Positions 27,480 to 35,903 of a DNA stretch of 64,000 nucleotides are shown here, piece by piece. The notes under the pieces were generated by a model that ran no database searches, was not told the DNA's origin, and worked only from the letters and a program-made list of their open reading frames with translations. Position 1 is the stretch's first letter, and each line of letters starts with the position of its first letter. Source of the stretch: Paenibacillus macerans (lineage in GTDB: Bacteria > Bacillota > Bacilli > Paenibacillales > Paenibacillaceae); assembly GCF_023715465.1 (NCBI RefSeq), contig NZ_JAMBOE010000001.1:682001-746000 (forward strand). The letters are read 5' to 3'. The position numbers and the translations under genes were made by a program.

Positions 27480-27516
27480 AACGGCCCAAGTCGGAATCGA
27501 CTTGGGCCGTTTGGCC
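27480..27516 (+). terminator. rpsD terminator
   Basis: ACGGCCCAAGTCG and CGACTTGGGCCGT form a perfect 13-bp stem with a GAAT loop. The following T-run is weak (TTGG), so it may act as a stabilising stem as much as a terminator. Confidence 0.7.
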
Positions 27517-27519
27517 GTG

Positions 27520-27941
27520 TGTAAGGATGGCTCGTTTATGAGGTGGCGGGCAATACCCCATGCTTCGCTGCCATTTATGTTCAATGACAAAGGAATGAAA
27601 TTCGCCTTTGCTTTCCTCGTCCGAGTTTTCTTTGCTTCCATTACTAAATTCCTTGAATAAGGACAAATAGCCCAGGTCAATGCTTCATACACCTTCTTCG
27701 TGTCCGGCTTGAGACTAAAGTAGATTCTCGGACTGCCCTTCGCCTTCGCTCCGACGCGGGAAAGCGCCTGCGTTGCCGCTTTTTGGATTGCCGCCGGCAG
27801 CGATTTCAACGGTCCGCCGCCGCTTTCCACTCGTCCACAAGGGTAATGCGCTCGTTATTGCAAAAAGCCATGATATCCGTAGAACCATCTTCCAAATAAT
27901 TAACTTCCAGACTCGTAAACCCAGGGGCCGTTTTTTTATAA
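27520..27941 (-). pseudogene. probable gene remnant, frameshifted and cut by repeat B
   Basis: Reading the minus strand from repeat B, a plausible coding frame (ELYKKTAPGFTSLEVNYLED, then NNERITLVDEWKAAADR) ends at a stop near 27820. The sense continues in the next frame (PLKSLPAAIQKAATQALSRV, PRIYFSLKPDTKKVYEALTW), and then seems to shift again to LSLFKEFSNGSKENSDEESK and EFHSFVIEHKWQRSMG. No intact start codon is seen. At least two frameshifts would be needed, and the 5' end coincides with the repeat boundary. The parent protein is not recognised. Confidence 0.4.
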
Positions 27942-28195
27942 AGCTCTTCCTAAACTTTGGACTCTGCTTTAACGGACACCAGCGACCTTATCCGGGTATT
28001 TCCCAGCCTAACGGACACAGGCGGCCCTATTTCGCTCTAAACCCGTTCATCCAGGCCGATTTGAGGTAAATAAGGTCTTCTGTGTCCGGTACATTTTGCA
28101 AACCTCCGTTTTTCCGAAAATAACGGCTCTGGTGTCCCTTAGCCCCCCACGCCCCTCTTCTCCTCCCCTCTCTACCTGCGCAACGCCCTCTATCA
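27942..28195. repeat. dispersed repeat B, copy 2
   Basis: Second copy of the ~250-bp unit at 11271-11525, with the same nested inverted repeats: TTAACGGACACC near 27969 paired to GGTGTCCCTTAG near 28131, and GGACACAGGCGGCCC paired to the CTTCTGTGTCC region. It abuts the gene remnant and lies before the tyrS terminator. Confidence 0.85.
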
Positions 28196-28214
28196 TGCCC
28201 GAAATTTTATAAAG

Positions 28215-28247
28215 TAAAAAAACGCCGGAGAAATTCGCTCCGGCGCT
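28215..28247 (-). terminator. tyrS terminator
   Basis: CGCCGGAG and CTCCGGCG with a 7-nt loop, followed on the minus strand by TTTTTT. Confidence 0.85.
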
Positions 28248-28303
28248 TCTAAAACGTGTAAATCTTTACTTCAGGTGCTCCAAACGAATGGGCTGGATTA
28301 TTT

Positions 28304-29557
28304 TTATTTCACCGTCAGCTTCGCGAATTTCCGTTTTCCCACTTGAATCACTTCTCCGCCGGACAATGCGATCTCCGCATTCGGGTCGGTCAGCTTCTCT
28401 TCGCTCAGTTTAACCGCCCCTTGCTGAATGCTGCGTTTTGCCTCCCCATTCGAGGAAGCGAAGCCGATCAACGTCAGCAGCTTGATCAGGCGAATTTTCC
28501 CGTCCTCCAGCTCTCCGGCGGGGATTTCCTTCTCTTCGATATCCTCCGGCAAAGCCCGCTGCTGGAACACCGTTACGAAATGCTCCTGCGCGGCATTCGC
28601 CGCATCTGCGCCATGGTACATCCGGACCAGCGTGTACGCCAGCTTCATCTTCGCATCGCGCGGATGGACGCTGCCCGCTTTGAGGCCTGCCGCGAGAGCT
28701 TCCAGCTCATCGTCCGGCAAATCCGTCACAAGCTCGTAGTATTTCAACATCAGCTCATCCGGCACGGACATCGCTTTGCCGTAAATTTCGTTCGGTTCCT
28801 CGTCGATGCCGATGTAGTTGCCGAGGCTTTTGCTCATCTTCTGCACGCCGTCGAGACCTTCGATAATCGGCGTCATGATGGCAATCTGGGTATCTTTGCC
28901 GTATTCCTTCTGCAGCGTGCGGCCCATCAACAGGTTGAACTTCTGGTCGGTTCCGCCCAGCTCGATATCGCTCTCCAGCGCCACGGAGTCCATCCCCTGC
29001 ATCAGCGGATAGAAAAATTCGTGAATGCTGATCGGTTGACCGCTTTGGTAGCGCTTGGTGAAGTCGTCCCGCTCCAGCATCCGGGCTACCGTCACTTTGG
29101 CCGCCAGCTTGACGACGTCGGCAAACGTCATCGGAGCCAGCCATTCGGAGTTGAAGTGGACCTTCGTTTTTTCCGCATCCAAAATTTTAAAAATCTGCTT
29201 CCGGTACGTTTCCGCATTCCGCAGCACATCTTCCTCGGTCAGTTGCTTGCGGGTTTCCGATTTGCCGGTCGGATCGCCGATCCGCCCCGTAAAATCCCCG
29301 ATGATGAGGTGGACCTGATGGCCCAGCTCCTGAAATTGGCGCAGCTTCTGCATCACGACCGTGTGCCCGACGTGAATATCGGGCGCCGACGGATCAAGAC
29401 CCAACTTAACCTTCAGCGGCGTTCCGGTCGCCACCGATTTCATCACCTTTTGCCTCAGCTCATCCTCCGGGACAATCTCGACTACCCCCCGGGAAATCAC
29501 CTTTAACTGGCGCTCCACCTCCACCTGCTGCTCAGGCGTCAACTCTTCCCACTTCAT
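28304..29557 (-). CDS. tyrS: tyrosyl-tRNA synthetase
   Basis: The 417-residue class I synthetase charges tRNA-Tyr. It has DIHVGHTVV (HIGH-like) near 57-65, the tyrosine-binding [16 protein letters not shown] near 237, and a C-terminal S4 domain ([19 protein letters not shown]). Variation in HIGH (HVGH) and overall similarity suggest the TyrZ-type subgroup rather than the classical TyrS. The ATG at 29557 has GGAGG 10 nt upstream; a GTG at 29566 is too close to that site. Expression is controlled by the T-box leader upstream. Confidence 0.95.
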   Translation of the reverse strand: MKWEELTPEQQVEVERQLKVISRGVVEIVPEDELRQKVMKSVATGTPLKVKLGLDPSAPDIHVGHTVVMQKLRQFQELGHQVHLIIGDFTGRIGDPTGKSETRKQLTEEDVLRNAETYRKQIFKILDAEKTKVHFNSEWLAPMTFADVVKLAAKVTVARMLERDDFTKRYQSGQPISIHEFFYPLMQGMDSVALESDIELGGTDQKFNLLMGRTLQKEYGKDTQIAIMTPIIEGLDGVQKMSKSLGNYIGIDEEPNEIYGKAMSVPDELMLKYYELVTDLPDDELEALAAGLKAGSVHPRDAKMKLAYTLVRMYHGADAANAAQEHFVTVFQQRALPEDIEEKEIPAGELEDGKIRLIKLLTLIGFASSNGEAKRSIQQGAVKLSEEKLTDPNAEIALSGGEVIQVGKRKFAKLTVK

Positions 29558-29603
29558 GACAAACACTCCTCCAGATTAAAATTTAAAACAACCGCCAAAC
29601 GCA

Positions 29604-29905
29604 AAAAAGCTCCTTCCAGTCCCAAGGGACGAGAAGGAGCGCTCGCGTTACCACCCTAATTAAAACCGCTGTTTACCTTACGTAGGCCGCAAACAAACAA
29701 ACGTAGCGGTTTTCACTTCATTCCTATAACGGTCATCCCGGAACCGGACTACTTGCGGCTAAGGCCGCGTTCCCCCGGACGGCTCCAGACGGTAATTCAA
29801 AAGGGATCCGCCCATTCGGTTCGCAGCTTCCACCGATTCTCTGAGCGGCGGGATTCCGCTTTCTACTAAGTCTTTCCACGCCTTTGACGATATGCATTTA
29901 AATTA
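29604..29905 (-). promoter_or_regulatory. T-box riboswitch, tyrosine specifier (UAC)
   Basis: Read on the minus strand, the leader has a stem I with AGAGAATCGGTGG and GCTGCGAACC (AG-bulge/distal-loop elements), a specifier loop GAATTACC with UAC at 29792-29794 for tyrosine, the T-box AGGGTGGTAACGCGAG (29642-29657), and a terminator GCTCCTT...AAGGAGC followed by TTTTTT (29604-29640). UGGU in the T-box can pair with the uncharged tRNA acceptor end. It controls tyrS by transcription antitermination. Confidence 0.92.
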
Positions 29906-29907
29906 TT

Positions 29908-29936
29908 ATATAACATAATCCCGTTTACGAAGTCAA
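29908..29936 (-). promoter_or_regulatory. tyrS promoter
   Basis: On the minus strand TTGACT (29931-29936) is followed by TTATAT (29908-29913) at 17 nt. The overlapping TATAAT (29905-29910) is at 20 nt. Confidence 0.65.
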
Positions 29937-29986
29937 ACCTCTATACCAAATAGGATGAAAAAACAACCAATAGACCTTTTTTATGC

Positions 29987-29992
29987 TATAAT
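29987..29992 (+). promoter_or_regulatory. -10 element upstream of the class A PBP gene
   Basis: TATAAT preceded by TATGC lies 27 nt before the start codon. No clear -35 hexamer is seen, so this may depend on an extended -10. Confidence 0.5.
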
Positions 29993-30018
29993 GTTGCTGT
30001 TATAAAGGAGGATCATTG

Positions 30019-33000
30019 ATGGCTCATGATAACAAAAACAACTCCGGCCAGCAAAAAAAGCGCAGGACACGGAGCGGCAAACCGGTTCGGCCGCGCAGAA
30101 AAGGCCGCTGGATCTGGGCGGCGCTAGGCTGGCTCGTTCTCCTTGGATTTGCGGGAGGTCTGTTTGCGGGGGGCGCCGTGTTCGGTTACGTCTCCTCGAT
30201 CGTCAAGGACGATCCCGTGCGGTCGCGTGCCGACATTGAAGGAAAGATCAATTATAACGAGATGACGGGTTTTGCGTATTTCCGCGACGGGCAGGCGATC
30301 GGCCAGCTTCGCTCAGAGGAAGACCGCCGTCCGGTTTCTTACCAGCAAATCCCCCAATCGGTCATCGATGCGGTGATCGCGATTGAGGACAATCATTTCA
30401 ACGAGCATATCGGGGTCGACTTTAAAGGAACGCTCCGAGCCGTAAAGCAAAGGCTGCTCCATGAGAGCGTACAAACCGGCGGGAGTACGCTGACCCAGCA
30501 GCTCGCGCGGCGTGTCTTCCTGAATTTGGAACGAACGGAAGACCGTAAGGTCAAGGAAATACTGCTGGCGCTCCGGCTGGAGCGTTTTTTATCCAAAGAA
30601 GAAATCATTACGGCTTATTTGAACAAAGTTCCTTTCGGCAATGGGTCAAACGGATACCAGGTTTACGGGATCAAAGCGGCGGCCAAAGGGATCTTCAACA
30701 TCTCCAAGCTGGAGGACCTGAACATCGCCCAGACCGCTTATTTGGCCGGTCTTCCGCAGCTTCCCTCCTCTTATTCGGCCTTTAACGGCAAAGGGGAATT
30801 TAACGAGGACGCTTTTGAGAGAGCGACGAAGCGCCAGCAGCTCGTGCTGCAGCGCATGCTGGAAGAGAACAAAATCACCAACGCCCAGTATCAGGAGGCG
30901 CTGGCTTTTGATCTGAAAGGTTCGCTCGCGCGGCAAACCAAAAAAGCTTACGACACTTACCCTTATCTGATGCTGGAGACGGAGCGGCAAGGAGCTATCG
31001 TAATTGCAACGCTGCGCAATCCCGAGATGACCAAGGAACAGGCGGCAAGCAACCCGCAAATTCTCGAGGATGCCCGGCAGGAGCTGCTGACCGGTGGATA
31101 CAAAGTGTATACCACGATCGATAAACAGGTATACAACTCGATGCACAAAGTGTCCGAAAATGCGGATAATTTCTCGTCATACAGCGAAAAGAAAGGGCTG
31201 GAGCAGGTTGCGGCGATGATGCTCGATAACGATACCGGTGCGATTCTGGGTATGATCGAGGGGCGGGATTTCTATACCGAGCAAATGAACTACGCGACGC
31301 AAATGAAACGGCAGCCGGGCTCCACGATGAAGCCGATCGCCGCTTATTTGCCGGCGCTTGATGCCGGTTTGGTTCAACCGGCCAGCATCATTGACGATTC
31401 ACCGATCATTTTGCGGGATTACCAAAAAGGGTATCACATTCCCGTGAACTCCAGCGGCGGCTACAAAGGCCTTGTTACGGCGCGAACGGCGCTTAACGAA
31501 TCCCGCAACATCCCGGCGCTTAAGGTGTTCAACGACATCGTCGGCATCGACAAAGCCTGGGATTTCGCCAAAAAACTCGGGATCACCACGCTGGAAGACG
31601 AGGACTATAATGCGCAAACCGGCGTGCTCGGCGGTCTAAAATACGGTGTTACCGTAGAGGAGCTGACGAACGCCTACAGCGCGATCCCGAATGGCGGAAA
31701 ATTCGTCGACGCCTACATGATCGAAAAAATCGTTGATGGGAAAGGCAAAGTCGTTTACAAACATGAAACCGAACCGCAGCAAGTATTTTCCAAGCAAACC
31801 GCTTATTTGATGACCGATATGCTGCGCACCGTTATTCGGGACGGGACAGGCAGTTCGATCAAAAGGGATTTTAAAAACTACGGAAAAATTCCCGTCGTCG
31901 GCAAGACCGGAACCACGCAAAATTACGCGGACGTTTGGTTTATGGGCTACTCGCCGGACGTGACGCTTGGCGTATGGATCGGCTACAGAGATTCGGTGAA
32001 CACGCTGTCCGATGCCGGTAAATCGCGGGCTCGCAAAATATGGTCGCTCGTCATGAACGAGGTCACCGAAAACGAACCGGACCTGTTTGTTACGAAAGAA
32101 TTCGCGAAACCCGACGGAATCGTCACCAAAACGGTCTCCGGCTACAGCGGCAAGCTGCCGACCCAGTTGACGCAGCAGGCCGGCAAGCTGGTTACGGATA
32201 TTTTCAACGCCAAATACGTCCCGACGAAATCGGAAGACGTTCTGGTGCGGGCGAAATACGTCACCTATAATGGCGTAAATTACGTGCCCCTGGAAACGAC
32301 TCCGTCCGATATGCAGCGCGAAAAAGTGGTCGTTCGCCGCGATAAACCGATCGCGGAGCTGGTGAAGGAGCTGCAGAACGCGTTTTCCGTCATGAGGGGC
32401 AGCCACAGAGCGCTGAGTTACTACATGCCGAGGGATGCCGGCGAGGACGCGCCGTATAAGCCGGACCCGCGCGCCGACGACGGCAAAGCGCCAGCCGCTC
32501 CGGAGGGCGTCTCCCTGGCTTCCGGTGGAGGCGCGACAGTAACGTTTAACGCAAACGGCGAAAAAGATGTCGTCGGCTACCGTCTGTACCGCTCGGATGA
32601 CGGAACCAAGTTCCAATATACCGGAAAAGCGGCGCTCATCGGCGACGATTTGTCGATCTCCGATTCCAGCTCCCCTGGCCCGGCCACTTCTTATTACGTC
32701 ACGGCCGTGGACGTAGCCGGCAAGGAATCCACGCCTAGTGCGATCGTCGGATTATTGGGAGGCATAAACCCGAGCGGCACTGCGTCTCCGGACGGCAGCG
32801 GAGAAACGCCTGGAGATGGAGGAACGGCGGGAGAGAACGGCACTGACGGCCCGCTCCCCGCCTCTCCCGCCCAGGTGGGCGTAAAGAAGGACGAGAAAGG
32901 GGTTACGGTAAGCTGGGAAGCCAACCCGGCTCTGGACCTCGTCACAAGCTATAACGTGTACGTATCCGAGGCCGCGGACGGCACATATTCCAAAGTGGGC

Positions 33001-33120
33001 TCCACCGCCGACACGCAGTATTCGTTCAAAACCGACTCCGGCACCTTATGGGTCAAGGTTACGGCCGTGAACGTGCTGGGCGAATCTCCGGCGTCGTCCC
33101 CTGTGCAGTACAGCAAATAG
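30019..33120 (+). CDS. class A penicillin-binding protein with C-terminal FN3 domains
   Basis: The 1033-residue bifunctional peptidoglycan synthase has a basic cytosolic tail (~1-32), one membrane anchor (~33-57), a GT51 glycosyltransferase domain (catalytic Glu in EDNHF near 123; GGSTLTQQLAR) and a transpeptidase domain with STMK near 435, SRN near 495 and KTGTT near 629. The last ~210 residues hold two fibronectin type III modules (~825-915 and ~945-1033) joined by a Gly/Ser/Pro/Thr-rich linker. The ATG at 30019 has AAGGAGG 7 nt upstream; a TTG 3 nt earlier is too close. FN3 tails probably extend in the wall and bind glycans or proteins. Confidence 0.93.
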   Translation: MAHDNKNNSGQQKKRRTRSGKPVRPRRKGRWIWAALGWLVLLGFAGGLFAGGAVFGYVSSIVKDDPVRSRADIEGKINYNEMTGFAYFRDGQAIGQLRSEEDRRPVSYQQIPQSVIDAVIAIEDNHFNEHIGVDFKGTLRAVKQRLLHESVQTGGSTLTQQLARRVFLNLERTEDRKVKEILLALRLERFLSKEEIITAYLNKVPFGNGSNGYQVYGIKAAAKGIFNISKLEDLNIAQTAYLAGLPQLPSSYSAFNGKGEFNEDAFERATKRQQLVLQRMLEENKITNAQYQEALAFDLKGSLARQTKKAYDTYPYLMLETERQGAIVIATLRNPEMTKEQAASNPQILEDARQELLTGGYKVYTTIDKQVYNSMHKVSENADNFSSYSEKKGLEQVAAMMLDNDTGAILGMIEGRDFYTEQMNYATQMKRQPGSTMKPIAAYLPALDAGLVQPASIIDDSPIILRDYQKGYHIPVNSSGGYKGLVTARTALNESRNIPALKVFNDIVGIDKAWDFAKKLGITTLEDEDYNAQTGVLGGLKYGVTVEELTNAYSAIPNGGKFVDAYMIEKIVDGKGKVVYKHETEPQQVFSKQTAYLMTDMLRTVIRDGTGSSIKRDFKNYGKIPVVGKTGTTQNYADVWFMGYSPDVTLGVWIGYRDSVNTLSDAGKSRARKIWSLVMNEVTENEPDLFVTKEFAKPDGIVTKTVSGYSGKLPTQLTQQAGKLVTDIFNAKYVPTKSEDVLVRAKYVTYNGVNYVPLETTPSDMQREKVVVRRDKPIAELVKELQNAFSVMRGSHRALSYYMPRDAGEDAPYKPDPRADDGKAPAAPEGVSLASGGGATVTFNANGEKDVVGYRLYRSDDGTKFQYTGKAALIGDDLSISDSSSPGPATSYYVTAVDVAGKESTPSAIVGLLGGINPSGTASPDGSGETPGDGGTAGENGTDGPLPASPAQVGVKKDEKGVTVSWEANPALDLVTSYNVYVSEAADGTYSKVGSTADTQYSFKTDSGTLWVKVTAVNVLGESPASSPVQYSK

Positions 33121-33148
33121 GCGGCGCCAAAACTAGATAAGCAAGGAA

Positions 33149-33180
33149 AAGCCCCTCCGAACGCTCGGTGGGGCTTTTTG
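33149..33180 (+). terminator. terminator of the class A PBP gene
   Basis: AAGCCCC and GGGGCTT with a 14-nt apical region, followed by TTT; strong and close to the stop codon. Confidence 0.8.
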
Positions 33181-33203
33181 CAGCCTGCGTTTTCATATTT
33201 GCT

Positions 33204-34928
33204 TCAATCCTCAATCGTCGATAAATCCCCGGCCGGGAGGTTAAGCTCCCAAGCCTTCAGCACGCGGCGCATAATTTTGCCGGAGCGCGTTTTGGGCAGT
33301 TTGTCCTTGAATTCGATTTCCCTCGGCGCCGCGTGGGCGGACAGCCCTTCTTTGACGAATTTGGCGATTTCCGCCTTCAGCTCCTCGGAAGGCGTGAAAC
33401 CTTCGCGCAAGGATATAAACGCCTTGATGATCTCTCCCCGGACGGGATCAGGCTTGCCGATCACGCCAGCTTCGGCCACAGCCGGATGCTCGACCAGCTT
33501 GCTCTCGACCTCAAACGGCCCGACGCGTTCGCCGGACGAGTTGATAACGTCGTCGATCCGGCCCTGAAACCAGAAATACCCGTCCTCGTCCATATACGCC
33601 GTATCCCCGGAAATGTACCAGCCGGGAATCCGGAAGTACTCCTCGTATTTCGGCGCGTTGTTCCAGATCAGCCGCATCATCGACGGCCATGGGGTGCGGA
33701 TCGCCAAATTGCCCATCCGGTACGGCAGTAGCTCCTTGCCGTTATCATCGATGATCGCGGCCTGAATGCCGGGAACCGGTTTTCCCATCGAACCCGGTTT
33801 GATGGGCATCGACGCATAATTGCAGATCAGCTGGCCGCCCGTCTCAGTCATCCACCACGTATCGTGGATCCGGCGGTTATATACCTTCATCCCCCAGCGG
33901 ACAACCTCAGGGTTCAGCGGCTCACCGACCGACAACACATGGCGTAGCGAAGACAGGTCGTATTGCAGGATGATGTCCTGCCCGGCTCCCATCAGCATCC
34001 GAAAAGCGGTCGGCGCACTATACCAGACGGTCACTTGATATTTCTCAATCGCTTTATACCAGTCGGCCGGGCTAAAACGCCCGCCGCGGACGACATTGGT
34101 CACCCCGTGCAGCCAAGGAGCGAAAATGCCGTAGGAAGTGCCGGTAACCCATCCGGGGTCGGCCGTGCACCAGTACACGTCCCCTTCTTTCAGATCGAGC
34201 ACCACATGGCCGGTATGATAGTGCTGGATCATCGCATTGTGTACATGGTAAACGCCTTTAGGCTTGCCGGTGGAGCCGGAAGTATAATGCAAGATGAGTC
34301 CATCTTCGCGGTTCACCCATTCGATTTCAGCCTCGGGGGAAGCCGCTGCAAGCTCGGATTTCCAATCGGCGATGCCGGGTTCCGTGGCCACGTTGTCGCC
34401 GACGACGAAGATCGTTTTAAGCAACGGCAGCTCCTCCCGTTTGACGCGGGGCAGCAGCTCAGGCGTCGTGACGAGCGCTACCGCTCCGCTGTCCTCCAGC
34501 CGGTCTTTGACCGCCGTCTCCATAAAAGCTTCGAATAATGGGCCCACAACGGCCCCCACCTTGATAATCCCAAGCACGCTGATATAAAGCTCAGGCGACC
34601 GCGGCATAAATACGAATACCCGGTCCCCTTTGGCGATCCCGTATTTTCGCAGCACATTGGCGCACCGGTTCGTCTGCTCCTGCATCTGCTCATACGTGTA
34701 GGACTCCTCCCGGGCCGGATCGCTGAACAGAAGCGCGGGTTTATCTCCCTTGCCGGCATCAACGTGGCGGTCGATCGCCTCGTAAGCCATGTTTACCCGG
34801 CCTGTGACATACCAGGAGAACTGCTTCTCCACATCGCTCCAGTCAAAATTTTGATAGGCATCTTCGTAGCTGTTCATGTTGGACGACGGTACGCCCGCCG
34901 GAATGATTTCCCCTTGCAGTTGACTCAT
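33204..34928 (-). CDS. acsA: acetyl-CoA synthetase (AMP-forming)
   Basis: The 574-residue ANL-superfamily enzyme activates acetate to acetyl-CoA via acetyl-AMP. Motifs: YTSGSTGKPKG (P-loop) near 214, WWMTETGG near 365, SGDTAYMDEDG near 447, GRIDDVINSSGERVGP near 463, and the C-terminal PKTRSGKIMRR with the catalytic Lys551. That Lys is the residue acetylated by AcuA and deacetylated by AcuC in B. subtilis (K549), and both genes lie next door. AAGGAGG precedes the ATG. A cre-like site lies 53-66 nt upstream, which would place the gene under CcpA, as in B. subtilis. Confidence 0.95.
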   Translation of the reverse strand: MSQLQGEIIPAGVPSSNMNSYEDAYQNFDWSDVEKQFSWYVTGRVNMAYEAIDRHVDAGKGDKPALLFSDPAREESYTYEQMQEQTNRCANVLRKYGIAKGDRVFVFMPRSPELYISVLGIIKVGAVVGPLFEAFMETAVKDRLEDSGAVALVTTPELLPRVKREELPLLKTIFVVGDNVATEPGIADWKSELAAASPEAEIEWVNREDGLILHYTSGSTGKPKGVYHVHNAMIQHYHTGHVVLDLKEGDVYWCTADPGWVTGTSYGIFAPWLHGVTNVVRGGRFSPADWYKAIEKYQVTVWYSAPTAFRMLMGAGQDIILQYDLSSLRHVLSVGEPLNPEVVRWGMKVYNRRIHDTWWMTETGGQLICNYASMPIKPGSMGKPVPGIQAAIIDDNGKELLPYRMGNLAIRTPWPSMMRLIWNNAPKYEEYFRIPGWYISGDTAYMDEDGYFWFQGRIDDVINSSGERVGPFEVESKLVEHPAVAEAGVIGKPDPVRGEIIKAFISLREGFTPSEELKAEIAKFVKEGLSAHAAPREIEFKDKLPKTRSGKIMRRVLKAWELNLPAGDLSTIED

Positions 34929-34980
34929 CGTTTCATCCTCCTTAATCTTTGTAAATACGAAAACAGTAGATCAAAGTTCA

Positions 34981-34994
34981 TGAAAACGGATACA
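34981..34994. promoter_or_regulatory. candidate cre (CcpA operator) upstream of acsA
   Basis: TGAAAACGGATACA matches the cre consensus TGWAANCGNTNWCA at 13 of 14 positions. It lies in the 311-bp divergent acsA-acuA region; the rest of that region is AT-rich and shows no gene. B. subtilis acsA and acuABC are CcpA-controlled, and ccpA itself is 3 kb away. Confidence 0.6.
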
Positions 34995-35239
34995 TAGGAG
35001 TGTGAGGTAAATCTTTGACTTCAGCATTCGTTAGCGGGTAGGCATCCGTTCTGATCGTAAGAAACGAGAAATAAGACTTCCGGACCGTTTGTCAAGATCA
35101 TTCACCATGTTAGCAGTTTTAAATTGTGAATTTTTTATGTCGGAGAACATTATATCACAGGTTTTTCGGCACAGGCTACACTTTTCATTTTTTCATTTTT
35201 CTGTTATAAGTTAGGGGAACGAGCAAAGGAGGCGGCAAA

Positions 35240-35872
35240 ATGGAACACCAAAAAACCTATATCCGCCACACCCTGCCCTACCATGAACACGAAATTATCG
35301 TGGAAGGTCCTGTTACTCCGTCCCATCTCCAAACGTTGCAAATGCATCCGGATCTGGACGCCTTTCGGAAGCCCAAGGAACAGCACGCCGCTTTGGTTGA
35401 AATCGCCTCTCTCCCGGAAGGACGGATCATCTTGGCCCGGAGCGAAGCGACGATTATCGGGTACGTCACTTTTCATTATCCTGACGAACTGGAGCGCTGG
35501 TCTCAGGGGTGCATGCCCGACCTGATCGAGCTGGGAGCCGTCGAAGTGGCCGATGAATACCGCAGCGCCGGACTCGGCTCGAAAATGATCCGGACCGCTT
35601 TCGAGGATGGGCAAATGGAACGGTATATCGTGTTTACGACCGAATATTACTGGCATTGGGATTTGAAGAACAGCGGCCTCAGCGTTTGGGATTACCGCAA
35701 CATGATGGAACGGCTCATGAAGACGGTCGATATGGTCTGGTACGCGACCGATGATCCGGAAATTTGCTCCCATCCGGCGAATTGCCTGATGGTCCGGATC
35801 GGCAAAGAGGTCCCGTTATCCTCCGAGGAACAATTCGACCGCATCCGTTTTCAGCAGCGTTTCATGTATTAA
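35240..35872 (+). CDS. acuA: protein acetyltransferase AcuA
   Basis: The 210-residue GNAT-family enzyme uses acetyl-CoA to acetylate the active-site lysine of AcsA and so switches it off. GAVEVADEYRSAGLGSKMI near residues 100-118 is the acetyl-CoA-binding loop (R/Q-x-x-G-x-G/A region), and the HWDLKNSGLSVWDYRNMMERLM segment is characteristic of AcuA. AAGGAGG lies upstream of the ATG. It is divergent from acsA and 31 nt upstream of acuC. In B. subtilis acuB lies between acuA and acuC; here it is absent. Confidence 0.93.
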   Translation: MEHQKTYIRHTLPYHEHEIIVEGPVTPSHLQTLQMHPDLDAFRKPKEQHAALVEIASLPEGRIILARSEATIIGYVTFHYPDELERWSQGCMPDLIELGAVEVADEYRSAGLGSKMIRTAFEDGQMERYIVFTTEYYWHWDLKNSGLSVWDYRNMMERLMKTVDMVWYATDDPEICSHPANCLMVRIGKEVPLSSEEQFDRIRFQQRFMY

Positions 35873-35903
35873 GCAAGCATCCATAAGGAAGGCGTGTGAT
35901 TCC

